DNA of 6,052 nucleotides from an uncultured Polynucleobacter sp. GTDB lineage: Bacteria > Pseudomonadota > Gammaproteobacteria > Burkholderiales > Burkholderiaceae. Of this stretch, positions 1 to 5,544 are shown piece by piece. The notes under the pieces are model-generated. The model was not told the origin of the DNA. It ran no database searches and saw only the letters and a list, made by a program, of their open reading frames with translations. Both the position numbers and the translations under genes were made by a program. The number at the start of each line of letters is the position of its first letter. Position 1 is the stretch's first letter. Location: NCBI GenBank assembly GCA_937996825.1, contig CALKUJ010000029.1, forward strand, positions 1 to 6,052. Reading direction: 5' to 3'.

Positions 1-49
1 ATCTACACAGGCGAAGACACTCTTTCCCTACACGACGCTCTTCCGATCT
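1..49 (+). other. Illumina P5/TruSeq adapter with i5 index (sequencing artefact, not genomic)
   Basis: Bases 1-8 (ATCTACAC) are the 3' part of the Illumina P5 oligo. Bases 9-16 (AGGCGAAG) sit where the 8-base i5 index belongs and match the TruSeq HT index I know as D505. Bases 17-49 are the full 33-base read 1 primer site, beginning ACACTCTTTCCC and ending CTTCCGATCT. The order P5, index, primer site and then insert is exactly that of a library molecule, so the contig was extended into untrimmed adapter. Genomic sequence starts at base 50. Any protein call running through here gains the artificial tail DRKSVV before a TAG stop at 28-30. Confidence 0.98.
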
Positions 50-423
50 CCATCAATCATTGGTCCCAGTGGCTCATCGGGCGCAGTAGCAGACTTGGCC
101 AGTAGGGTGCCATTGCTATGCCATACCTGAAAAGAAATTTTGCTTTCGTAGGGGTGGCCAGTGATTTCTTCGGAGTGGGGTTGCTGATGCTCTAATTCTT
201 TGGGTAATTCAATGATGATGGGTTTGGTGATGGTGGCATGTTCAAGTTGTTTCGCTGCCAACACCTCTAACACCCGAGCAGAGGTTGCCAGTCGTGCGCT
301 GAAAATCTCTTGTGATTCATGTTCGGTGACAAAGTGAGCGGCAAGACCCATGCCACCCAAAACAAGAATCATGGACAGAAATATGCCAAGCAGTAGTCGC
401 TTTTTAATTGAAAAATAAATCAT
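50..423 (-). CDS. Two-component sensor histidine kinase, N-terminal fragment (QseC/TctE-like, 2CSK_N domain), cut by contig end
   Basis: This is the start of a membrane sensor kinase; only about 124 genuine residues remain. Residues 1-8 are a short basic cytoplasmic end and about 9-31 are a hydrophobic membrane segment. Residues about 35-124 are the start of a periplasmic sensor region. The stretch HPYESKISFQVW (90-101), followed by NGTLLAKSATAP, is typical of the 2CSK_N domain found in QseC/TctE-type kinases. The second membrane helix, HAMP, His-box and ATPase domains are missing because the assembly runs into adapter at base 49; this is not a natural pseudogene. The apparent tail DRKSVV and its stop are adapter-encoded. 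The ATG overlaps the stop of the response regulator gene by 4 bp (ATGA), which indicates translational coupling and a cognate pair. The stimulus is unknown. Confidence 0.9.
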
Positions 424-1088
424 GATTCTTCCAAATCACCAATTCTGTAGCCCACGCCGCGCAGAGTCTTGATGATGTTGGGGCTGATTTTTTTGCGCAA
501 ATTGTGGATATGAACATCGATGGTATTGCTCTCAACGCCATCATTCCAACCATACAGCGATTCTTCAAGCTGGGATCGATTAAAAACCTGATGGGGGTTT
601 TCTGCTAACTTCTTCAGTAATGCGAACTCTCGGCGTTGTAAATCCAAGGCCGTACCTTTCCATGTGGCAGATAAAGAGTTGAGGTCAATAACCAAATCCC
701 CAATTTTTATTTGATTGATTGTGTTGCCGCTGCGACGTCGTTCCAAAACACGAAGTCTGGCGAGCAGCTCATCTAATTCAAATGGCTTGGTCAGGTAATC
801 ATCGGCTCCTAAATCCAAACCTAAGATACGGTCTTTCGTGGCATCTCTGGCAGACAGAATTAATACCGGAATGTGATTACCTTTTTGACGAATGGTTTTG
901 AGCACATCTGTACCATCAATTTTAGGTAAACCTAAGTCTAGAATCGCGATGTCAAACTCACCATCAGCTAGGGCGTTGATGGCTTTTTGGCCATCCCCGA
1001 CATGGTCTACATGATGATTGGCGCGTCTGAGCGCAGTGATCAAGCCTGATGCGAGTAATTCATCGTCTTCTACCAATAAAATTCTCAC
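420..1088 (-). CDS. OmpR-family response regulator, QseB/PmrA/TctD type
   Basis: A full-length DNA-binding response regulator of 222 residues, the usual size for the family. The receiver domain spans about 1-115: acidic pair E7/D8/D9 in LLVEDDE, phosphoacceptor D51 in ILDLGLP, S79 in ILSARD, and K101 in LTKPFE. The winged-helix effector domain spans about 128-217 and includes RREFALLKKL, the recognition-helix region SNTIDVHIHNLRKKI and the closing LRGVGYRIG. The start is GTG at 1086-1088, with AAAGGG about 8 bases upstream. It is the cytoplasmic partner of the kinase that starts inside its stop codon. Regulators of this subgroup (PmrA, QseB) bind CTTAA-type direct repeats about 11 bp apart, and such a repeat lies at 5452-5468 at the head of the same gene run. 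That it regulates this operon is inference. The exact orthologue name is not certain, so no symbol is given. Confidence 0.95.
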   Translation of the reverse strand: MRILLVEDDELLASGLITALRRANHHVDHVGDGQKAINALADGEFDIAILDLGLPKIDGTDVLKTIRQKGNHIPVLILSARDATKDRILGLDLGADDYLTKPFELDELLARLRVLERRRSGNTINQIKIGDLVIDLNSLSATWKGTALDLQRREFALLKKLAENPHQVFNRSQLEESLYGWNDGVESNTIDVHIHNLRKKISPNIIKTLRGVGYRIGDLEES

Positions 1089-1153
1089 CGCTCAAGCCCT
1101 TTAACTAGTGATCAGCTAACAATTCCACTAGTTTAATCGATTAAGACGGAGCA
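1089..1153 (-). other. Intergenic spacer with inverted repeats between TPR gene and response regulator gene
   Basis: This is the widest gap inside the minus-strand gene run, at 65 bp. It contains an 8-bp perfect inverted repeat, AACTAGTG (1103-1110) and CACTAGTT (1126-1133), with a 15-base loop. Next to it is a perfect 12-bp palindrome TTAATCGATTAA (1133-1144). No T-tract follows the stem in the direction of transcription, so this is not an intrinsic terminator. It could be an operator or a secondary promoter region for the two-component genes. I see no convincing -35/-10 pair. Confidence 0.5.
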
Positions 1154-1804
1154 TTATTTTCGTTTTTCAGCTACTTTCTCAAGTAATTGATTGATTTCTT
1201 TGCGGCGACCATCATCAGCTACTTTGCGACCATTTCTAGCGGGGGCTTGTAATGCTTTGCGCAATGATTTTTCAGCCCCTGCATAGTCACCATTTCTAAA
1301 CAAGAAGTCAGCATAAAAGTAATTAGAGTCGATGCCGTCAGGATTGATACTCAGTCCTTTTTTTAAGAACTCGGCGGCTTTTTTATCATCCCCAAAACCG
1401 ATTGGCCAACTTGGAACTTGGTAGTAGAGGGAGCCCAAACTGGTGTATGCAGAACCATCCAAAGCTGAAGGATTGATCTCTAAAGCTTTTTCAAAAGTCT
1501 TTTTGGCGTTTTTCACATGTGTCAAAGCACCTAAGCCGCCTTTTGCTCCTGCGTAGCTTGATTCAATGATGGCTTGCCAAATTAGAATTTCGGCACGATT
1601 TGGATTTTGTGTGACCAATTTGTTGGCTTCTTTGATCAAAGATTCAAAACCTTTTTCATGGCTTGATTCTGGGCTTTGATATTTCACTTTTTCCCATTCC
1701 CTTTGAAGTGTGCTGACGTCCTCTTCGACACCTGCAATAGCAAAAGAGCTGATCAGCGATAAGCCAATCAAAAGAGCTGCTGGTATTTTTTTAATCATGT
1801 TCAT
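1154..1804 (-). CDS. Exported tetratricopeptide-repeat protein, periplasmic
   Basis: The protein has 216 residues and is likely a periplasmic scaffold or binding protein of unknown partner. Residues 1-24 form a signal peptide: basic MNMIKK, hydrophobic core, and a probable signal peptidase I site after AIA (22-24). TPR-like helical pairs follow: about 53-82, 97-130 (KNAKKTFEKALEINPSA), 138-155 (DDKKAAEFLKKGLSINPD) and 160-187 (YADFLFRNGDYAGAEKSLRKAL). The tail is charged. The pattern around LYYQVPSWPIGFGDDKKA recalls TatT-like TRAP-associated TPR proteins, but no TRAP transporter gene is present, so I would not use that name. The start is ATG at 1802-1804, with GAGG five bases upstream. It begins 13 bp after the dehydrogenase gene stops. 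Its place just before a two-component pair could mean a role in sensing or in handling the operon's product; that is inference. Confidence 0.85.
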   Translation of the reverse strand: MNMIKKIPAALLIGLSLISSFAIAGVEEDVSTLQREWEKVKYQSPESSHEKGFESLIKEANKLVTQNPNRAEILIWQAIIESSYAGAKGGLGALTHVKNAKKTFEKALEINPSALDGSAYTSLGSLYYQVPSWPIGFGDDKKAAEFLKKGLSINPDGIDSNYFYADFLFRNGDYAGAEKSLRKALQAPARNGRKVADDGRRKEINQLLEKVAEKRK

Positions 1805-1817
1805 ATAAACCTCGCGA

Positions 1818-2615
1818 TTACTGTTTAAGATATTTGTTAATGATGGGGAGTTGCCCTTGAATCGCTTTATCAGGAACGCCTGGAAATAAGTTGTTCATAA
1901 AGACAAAAAAGGATTCCTTGAAGCCTAATTTCTTCTCCCAAGCGTTACCACTTAGAAACTTCATGAACTCTTCGGCTACAGATTCAGGTATGTCTGAATT
2001 GGTTTTAAGTTCAGCATTCATTTGCATGACCTGATCAGAATTGATGCTTGTTTTCGTGGCACGTGGGGCGAAGTATCTGACTGATACAGAGGTGTCTGCT
2101 AACTCTCTTCTAAGAGATTGCGAGAAGCCGCGCAGACCAAACTTGCTGGCGCAGTAAGTAGAGAAACCAGGAAAACCTAAATACCCAAAGATTGAGCCAA
2201 TATTGATGATTTGCGAGGATTCTTTTTTCAAATGTGGTAACAATTGCTTGCATAGAAGCATGGGAGAGATCAGATTGGTCAACATCAATTGTGTGATGTC
2301 TTTGTCCGTCTGGTCTTCAAAACTCTTGAACAGGCTGATGCCGGCATTGTTGATCAACAGATTAATCCCTTGTTGCGCCAGGACGGCATCCATCAATCGA
2401 ACACTGGTACTGTCTTCGCACAAATCACCCGATACGATTTGAACGTTCACAGCAAATTGGCTTAATTCATTTTTTAAAGCCTCTAGCTTTTCAGCATTGC
2501 GGCCCATCAATATCAAAGAGGCGCAGTGTGGCGCTAATTGCAAAGCAATGGCTCTGCCGATGCCACCAGTGGCGCCGGTTAGTACTGCCTTGTATGGTTT
2601 ATGTGTCATGGTCAT
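1818..2615 (-). CDS. Short-chain dehydrogenase/reductase (classical SDR)
   Basis: A complete NAD(P)-dependent oxidoreductase of 265 residues, probably cytoplasmic. The Rossmann cofactor motif TGATGGIG is at 13-20 and NNAG at 89-92. The catalytic Ser141, Tyr154 and Lys158 (YCASK) are all in place. The basic residue R39 in MGRN at the end of the second strand favours NADPH. After the active site, APRATKTSINS (183-193) replaces the common PG motif, as in DltE-like SDRs. The C-terminal stretch FPGVPDKAIQG (244-254) may be a subgroup signature. The start codon overlaps the stop of the oxidase-like gene by one base (TGATG), so translation is probably coupled; another ATG two codons further in is a possible alternative. 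It likely reduces a ketone or aldehyde, or oxidises an alcohol, in the pathway of the upstream enzymes. The substrate is not known. Confidence 0.93.
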   Translation of the reverse strand: MTMTHKPYKAVLTGATGGIGRAIALQLAPHCASLILMGRNAEKLEALKNELSQFAVNVQIVSGDLCEDSTSVRLMDAVLAQQGINLLINNAGISLFKSFEDQTDKDITQLMLTNLISPMLLCKQLLPHLKKESSQIINIGSIFGYLGFPGFSTYCASKFGLRGFSQSLRRELADTSVSVRYFAPRATKTSINSDQVMQMNAELKTNSDIPESVAEEFMKFLSGNAWEKKLGFKESFFVFMNNLFPGVPDKAIQGQLPIINKYLKQ

Positions 2616-3280
2616 CAGTTAAAAATCATTTCCTCTGTATCAATACTTCTAAAAATATCGCCATAAAGTTTGTAAAAGTTCTTGGCACAATGAATGATGG
2701 TTTCTTGGTCTTTTGGGTCAGTGACTTGATTCATCAAGCTCTCAAAGAATTTGACGTGTTCTAAATCCAAGCTGCCATGAGAGTTCAGATAGCTAAACGC
2801 ATTGGCAGGCAAGCCAAGACTATTTTTGATGGAGCTGGCTGCATTGGTGGCGAGAGCAATGCTTGTACCCTCAAGCACATGCACCATGCCAAAAAATCCG
2901 ATTGGATTGCCACGATCAATTTGGTGATAGGCATAAGCCACCATCATTTCGGTGCTGATGTGTGGGCGTGAGTGTCTGACTTTTTCAGCATCACCACCGC
3001 ATGCGGCAATGTCAGACAGAATCCACTCTTCGTGACCCAGTTCTTCTTCAATGTATTCTGCAATCGCTGTTCTTAGCCACTCATGCTGAGAGCCCAATCT
3101 GGATCCACAGGCCATCAACAATGGCACGGTGTGTTTGACATGGTGATAAGCCTGGGTCAAAAAAGCCACATACTGTTCTTTGTGTATCTCACCCTTGAGA
3201 GCGTATTCAATGATAGGTGCTGCAAAAAGAACTTGTCTTTCTTTTTCAGTTGAACTTTCTAAGTGATTGAAAAATTTCAT
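2615..3280 (-). CDS. Heme-oxygenase-like diiron oxidase (HDO) / iron-containing redox enzyme family protein, TenA/PqqC-fold
   Basis: An all-helical 221-residue protein of the TenA/PqqC/heme-oxygenase fold. Candidate metal ligands match the pattern of diiron members such as CADD, UndA and SznF: E79/E80 and H83 in EEELGHEEW, E137 in HVLEGTS, and H168-x3-D172-x2-H175 in HGSLDLEHVKFF. The H-x3-D-x2-H spacing equals that recalled for CADD and SznF. This argues for an O2-activating diiron enzyme (N-oxygenation, C-C cleavage or desaturation are known in the superfamily) rather than a thiaminase or a 'TenA transcriptional regulator', a label such proteins often receive. The start is ATG at 3278-3280 with GGAG five bases upstream. 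It lies 15 bp after the ligase gene and overlaps the SDR gene by one base. The ligase would supply an activated or bound acid and the SDR would work on the product; this is inference. Confidence 0.85.
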   Translation of the reverse strand: MKFFNHLESSTEKERQVLFAAPIIEYALKGEIHKEQYVAFLTQAYHHVKHTVPLLMACGSRLGSQHEWLRTAIAEYIEEELGHEEWILSDIAACGGDAEKVRHSRPHISTEMMVAYAYHQIDRGNPIGFFGMVHVLEGTSIALATNAASSIKNSLGLPANAFSYLNSHGSLDLEHVKFFESLMNQVTDPKDQETIIHCAKNFYKLYGDIFRSIDTEEMIFN

Positions 3281-3295
3281 TGACTCTCCGTTTAT

Positions 3296-4792
3296 TTAAG
3301 CTCTTTGGTACAGCAATTCAATTTGATTGTTAAATCTGTTTTTAATGAGGTCTCTTTTCAGTCTGCCATTGGCAGTTGCTAGACCATTCTTAGGTGTAAA
3401 GGGTTCATCGGCCAATAACCAATGTTTGATTTGTGCGTAGTCAGGAAGGTCTTGATTTGCTGATGCAATTCCTGCCTGAATAACTTCATCAGATAAACCA
3501 TCTTTGGCAGTGACCAGTAAGGCACTGAGTTGCGCTTGTCCATCACCAATGACCATGGCTTGTCTAAATAAACCACTGCCCATTAATAAAGACTCGGGCC
3601 ATTCGGGGGATATGTTTCTTCCAAAGCTCGTGATCAATACATTCTTTTTGCGACCGTCTAGATACAAAAAGCCTTCATCATCAAAATGACCCAAGTCACC
3701 AGTTGGCAACCATTCGCTGTCTGCGCTGATTGAAGCGCTTGCGAGCCCTTCAGTGTTTTCTAAATAGTGAGGCAAGTCCTGATTTTTAACTTCAATCTCG
3801 CCATCTTTTGTGATCCGAATGCTGCGCTTCGATAGCACCTTGCCAACGCTGCCGATACGCTCATGGTCGGGGGTATTCAAAGCAAGTACTGAGGCGCACT
3901 CTGATAAGCCATAGCCTTCATACACTGGTATGCCCATTGCCTTTGCTGTCTTGAGTAAAGCCACAGGAGTTTTGCCACCACCAACGGCTACGAACTTCAA
4001 ACTTTTTAAGCGGGGATCTTGCTGTCTGCTGCGAGCGACCATGGCTTGAAGCATTTGAGGTAAAAGGATGATGCTCTCGGCCTGATACTTCTCAATCGCT
4101 GACATACAAGTATCTGCGTCAAAGTTGCTTGACCCATGCAAGCCCACCTCACTTAAGGGTAGGCAAATATTTTCCGCGCCACAGCTCAAAGCGGTGTATA
4201 CGCCAGCAATGTTTTCTAAAAGAACTGACAAAGGTAAAACATTCAAATGTCTTTTAATTTGAAGTGAACGAAGTGCCTGCTCCAGTGATTGCGCAACAAA
4301 CCATTCTTGCTCACTGCTCAAGCAAACACCTTTTGGTTCTGAGGTTGTCCCAGAGGTGTAAGTGATTTTTTGTACTTCGGCCAAATTGGGTTGATCCACT
4401 AAGCCAGAAAGCACACTCATGCTTTCAAAAAGCTTTAATCTTCCAACATATTCGTTCTGAAAGATGAAACCAAGATTTCTGACGATATCTTCTTGGGCGC
4501 AAAAAATGGCCTGCATACCACTTGATTTAATTGCGTGTAGCCATTGGCTGGGTGTAAAGAAGCTTGGGAGTGGAATCAGGGTCACGCCAATTTCTTGGGT
4601 GGCTAAATCAATCGCGATCCACTCCAAAGAATTATCGGCCAGTATTCCGACAGGCGCTTTGGGGTTCTTTCTCTTTAAAAGAGCTTCTGATATTTCCGAT
4701 ACTTTCTTTGTGAGGGCGGTTTTATCCCATGACTCTGTTCCTGAAGACAGAATGGGTTGATTTTCTGGAATGGTATTAAGCCAGCTTCTCAT
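3296..4792 (-). CDS. AMP-forming ligase, acyl-CoA synthetase-like (ANL superfamily)
   Basis: This protein adenylates a carboxylic acid, probably a fatty acid, and passes it to CoA or another nucleophile. From the chosen ATG (4790-4792) it has 498 residues. In-frame TTG (4813) and GTG (4810) further upstream are possible but deepen the overlap with the hemolysin-family gene, which is 17 bp here. Numbering below counts from the TTG (subtract 7 for the ATG). The phosphate-binding loop TYTSGTTSEPKG is at 151-162, YGLSEC at 301-306, TGDLG with D373 at 371-375, and hinge DGRKKNVLI with R388 at 386-394. At the C-terminal A10 position, where a catalytic lysine is usual (GK-x-x-R), it reads GRLKR, with Arg484 in place of Lys and a lysine two residues later. 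The fold is complete, so this may be a subgroup trait. No carrier-protein domain is attached and no separate ACP gene is in the window. Confidence 0.92.
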   Translation of the reverse strand: MRSWLNTIPENQPILSSGTESWDKTALTKKVSEISEALLKRKNPKAPVGILADNSLEWIAIDLATQEIGVTLIPLPSFFTPSQWLHAIKSSGMQAIFCAQEDIVRNLGFIFQNEYVGRLKLFESMSVLSGLVDQPNLAEVQKITYTSGTTSEPKGVCLSSEQEWFVAQSLEQALRSLQIKRHLNVLPLSVLLENIAGVYTALSCGAENICLPLSEVGLHGSSNFDADTCMSAIEKYQAESIILLPQMLQAMVARSRQQDPRLKSLKFVAVGGGKTPVALLKTAKAMGIPVYEGYGLSECASVLALNTPDHERIGSVGKVLSKRSIRITKDGEIEVKNQDLPHYLENTEGLASASISADSEWLPTGDLGHFDDEGFLYLDGRKKNVLITSFGRNISPEWPESLLMGSGLFRQAMVIGDGQAQLSALLVTAKDGLSDEVIQAGIASANQDLPDYAQIKHWLLADEPFTPKNGLATANGRLKRDLIKNRFNNQIELLYQRA

Positions 4793-5405
4793 AGCCTGAA
4801 GCGATATCACCAAACATCACTTGTGGTTGAGTGTTGTAATAGCTTCCCCAGTTTTTGCCACCATCTTCTAGGCGACTTGGATCAGCTTCAGCCAACTGAA
4901 ACAACTTGATACCGAGGCGCTTGAATGAATTCAACAAAGTACGGGTGGCAGTAAAAGTCACCCACTTGTAACCTTGCTCGTGCAAAAAGCGAGTCATATT
5001 GATGATCAGAGTGCGACCAGCCCCTGCATGGATGGCAGCTAAGTTGCCGACTTCCACGATTTCCTTGCGGGTTGTGTGTTCTTTCACATGAGCTTCAATA
5101 TTGATTTCTAATGGTGCGTCCAGGTACTGCTCAAGAAAACATTGTTTGTCTGTGAGTTCAGAAAAACCCAAAGCTGCTAGCCAATGGCCTTGAGCATCTT
5201 TGCAGCCCACCAAGATATCGCTGAAGTGATGGACGTCAGCGCCATATGTTTTATAGAAACTTGTGGCAATGAAAGTCTGAAGGCTTTCACGCTCTGGATG
5301 TTGTTTGTTTACCCATTCAAACTTGTAAACATCTTCCTCAGAATTAAATTCTGGGCAGATTAATGTATGCTTTGCGTCATGGAATGTTCTTAATGTAAGA
5401 GCCAC
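4776..5405 (-). CDS. Thermostable hemolysin (T_hemolysin) family protein, GNAT/LuxI-like acyltransferase candidate
   Basis: The first gene of the minus-strand run, 209 residues from the chosen GTG. The family is recognised from FLEQYLDAPLE (about 90-100), EVGNLA (118-123), TATRTLLNSFKRLG (152-165) and the C-terminal NWGSYY...VMFGD (185-200). The family name comes from Vibrio delta-VPH, but the layout (N-terminal sensor of acyl substrate, EVGNLA core, late T-x-x-R/N-x-x-x-RLG region) recalls GNAT and acyl-homoserine-lactone-synthase folds. With an acyl-CoA synthetase next door, an N-acyltransferase role is more likely than pore formation; this is inference. No signal peptide is seen, which also argues against a secreted toxin. 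The start at GTG (5403-5405) has AAGGAT six bases upstream. A TTG at 5435 would add ten residues but lacks a ribosome binding site. No in-frame ATG occurs near the N-terminus. Confidence 0.85.
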   Translation of the reverse strand: MALTLRTFHDAKHTLICPEFNSEEDVYKFEWVNKQHPERESLQTFIATSFYKTYGADVHHFSDILVGCKDAQGHWLAALGFSELTDKQCFLEQYLDAPLEINIEAHVKEHTTRKEIVEVGNLAAIHAGAGRTLIINMTRFLHEQGYKWVTFTATRTLLNSFKRLGIKLFQLAEADPSRLEDGGKNWGSYYNTQPQVMFGDIASGYEKLA

Positions 5406-5410
5406 TGATG

Positions 5411-5416
5411 ATCCTT
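5411..5416 (-). promoter_or_regulatory. Ribosome binding site that decides a GTG start
   Basis: AAGGAT on the minus strand lies six bases before the GTG at 5403-5405. It fixes the start of the hemolysin-family gene ten codons inside the longest open frame, whose TTG at 5435 has no Shine-Dalgarno sequence before it. Confidence 0.65.
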
Positions 5417-5423
5417 TTTGTTT

Positions 5424-5429
5424 GGTATA
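5424..5429 (-). promoter_or_regulatory. Candidate -10 element of the seven-gene operon
   Basis: TATACC on the minus strand matches four of six bases of the sigma-70 -10 consensus. The CTTAAT direct repeat ends 22 bases upstream, about where a -35 element would stand, and no good TTGACA is present there; this is what an activator-dependent promoter looks like. It would give a very short leader of about 12 bases before the GTG start. TATTGT at 5436-5441 is an alternative -10. Both are weak calls. Confidence 0.3.
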
Positions 5430-5451
5430 GGTCAAACAATAGAGGTCGAAA

Positions 5452-5468
5452 ATTAAGGCTAAATTAAG
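5452..5468 (-). promoter_or_regulatory. Direct repeat CTTAAT-N5-CTTAAT, candidate PmrA/QseB-type response regulator box
   Basis: Read on the minus strand, CTTAAT (5468-5463), five bases TTAGC, then CTTAAT (5457-5452). The identical unit is longer, CCTTAATTT repeated with an 11-bp period, i.e. one helical turn. The known binding site of PmrA is YTTAAK-N5-YTTAAK, and QseB is reported to use CTTAA-N6-CTTAA; both patterns fit here. The box faces the operon that encodes a regulator of this very subgroup. Occupancy is inference. Confidence 0.5.
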
Positions 5469-5501
5469 GATCTCCCGATTGAGGCATTTAATACGCAGGT
5501 C

Positions 5502-5517
5502 ATTGATTTAAATCAAT
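5502..5517. promoter_or_regulatory. Perfect 16-bp palindrome with FNR/ANR-like box
   Basis: ATTGATTTAAATCAAT reads the same on both strands and contains TTGAT-N4-ATCAA, the FNR/ANR/FixK consensus without mismatch. It lies between the two divergent genes. Relative to the plus-strand gene it would sit within about 25-30 bases of a likely transcription start, a position that would favour repression. Relative to the TATACC promoter of the operon it would be near -92, a spacing known for class I activation. The target gene is not settled, and the AT-rich setting leaves some chance of coincidence. Confidence 0.45.
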
Positions 5518-5534
5518 TTAATTAAATAGAAAAC

Positions 5535-5539
5535 AGGTG
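5535..5539 (+). promoter_or_regulatory. Ribosome binding site for a TTG start
   Basis: AGGTG lies five bases before the TTG at 5545-5547. No in-frame ATG or GTG is available upstream (the GTG at 5537 runs into TGA after two codons), so the TTG start is well supported. Confidence 0.6.
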
Positions 5540-5544
5540 TTATT

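Noticed and set aside
28..49. C-terminal DRKSVV and stop of the kinase frame as a natural protein end
   Set aside because: These codons are the reverse complement of the Illumina read 1 primer site, so the end is artificial and the gene continues beyond the contig.
1103..1133. Hairpin as an intrinsic terminator after the TPR gene
   Set aside because: No run of T follows the stem on the minus strand, the stem is AT-rich, and the loop is 15 bases long.
2203..2971. Plus-strand open frames of 60-80 codons opposite the SDR and oxidase genes
   Set aside because: They lie inside well-supported minus-strand genes, lack ribosome binding sites and resemble no protein family.
2615..3280. TenA thiaminase or transcriptional regulator as the function
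   Set aside because: No thiamine genes are nearby, no DNA-binding domain is present, and the metal-ligand pattern fits the diiron oxidase branch better.
4464..4760. Plus-strand 98-codon open frame opposite the ligase gene
   Set aside because: It is antisense to conserved ligase coding sequence and its translation shows no domain or motif.
4793..4813. Upstream TTG/GTG start for the ligase
   Set aside because: It needs a rarer start codon and deeper overlap with the preceding gene; the ATG at 4792 already precedes the typical N-terminus. The choice is not certain.
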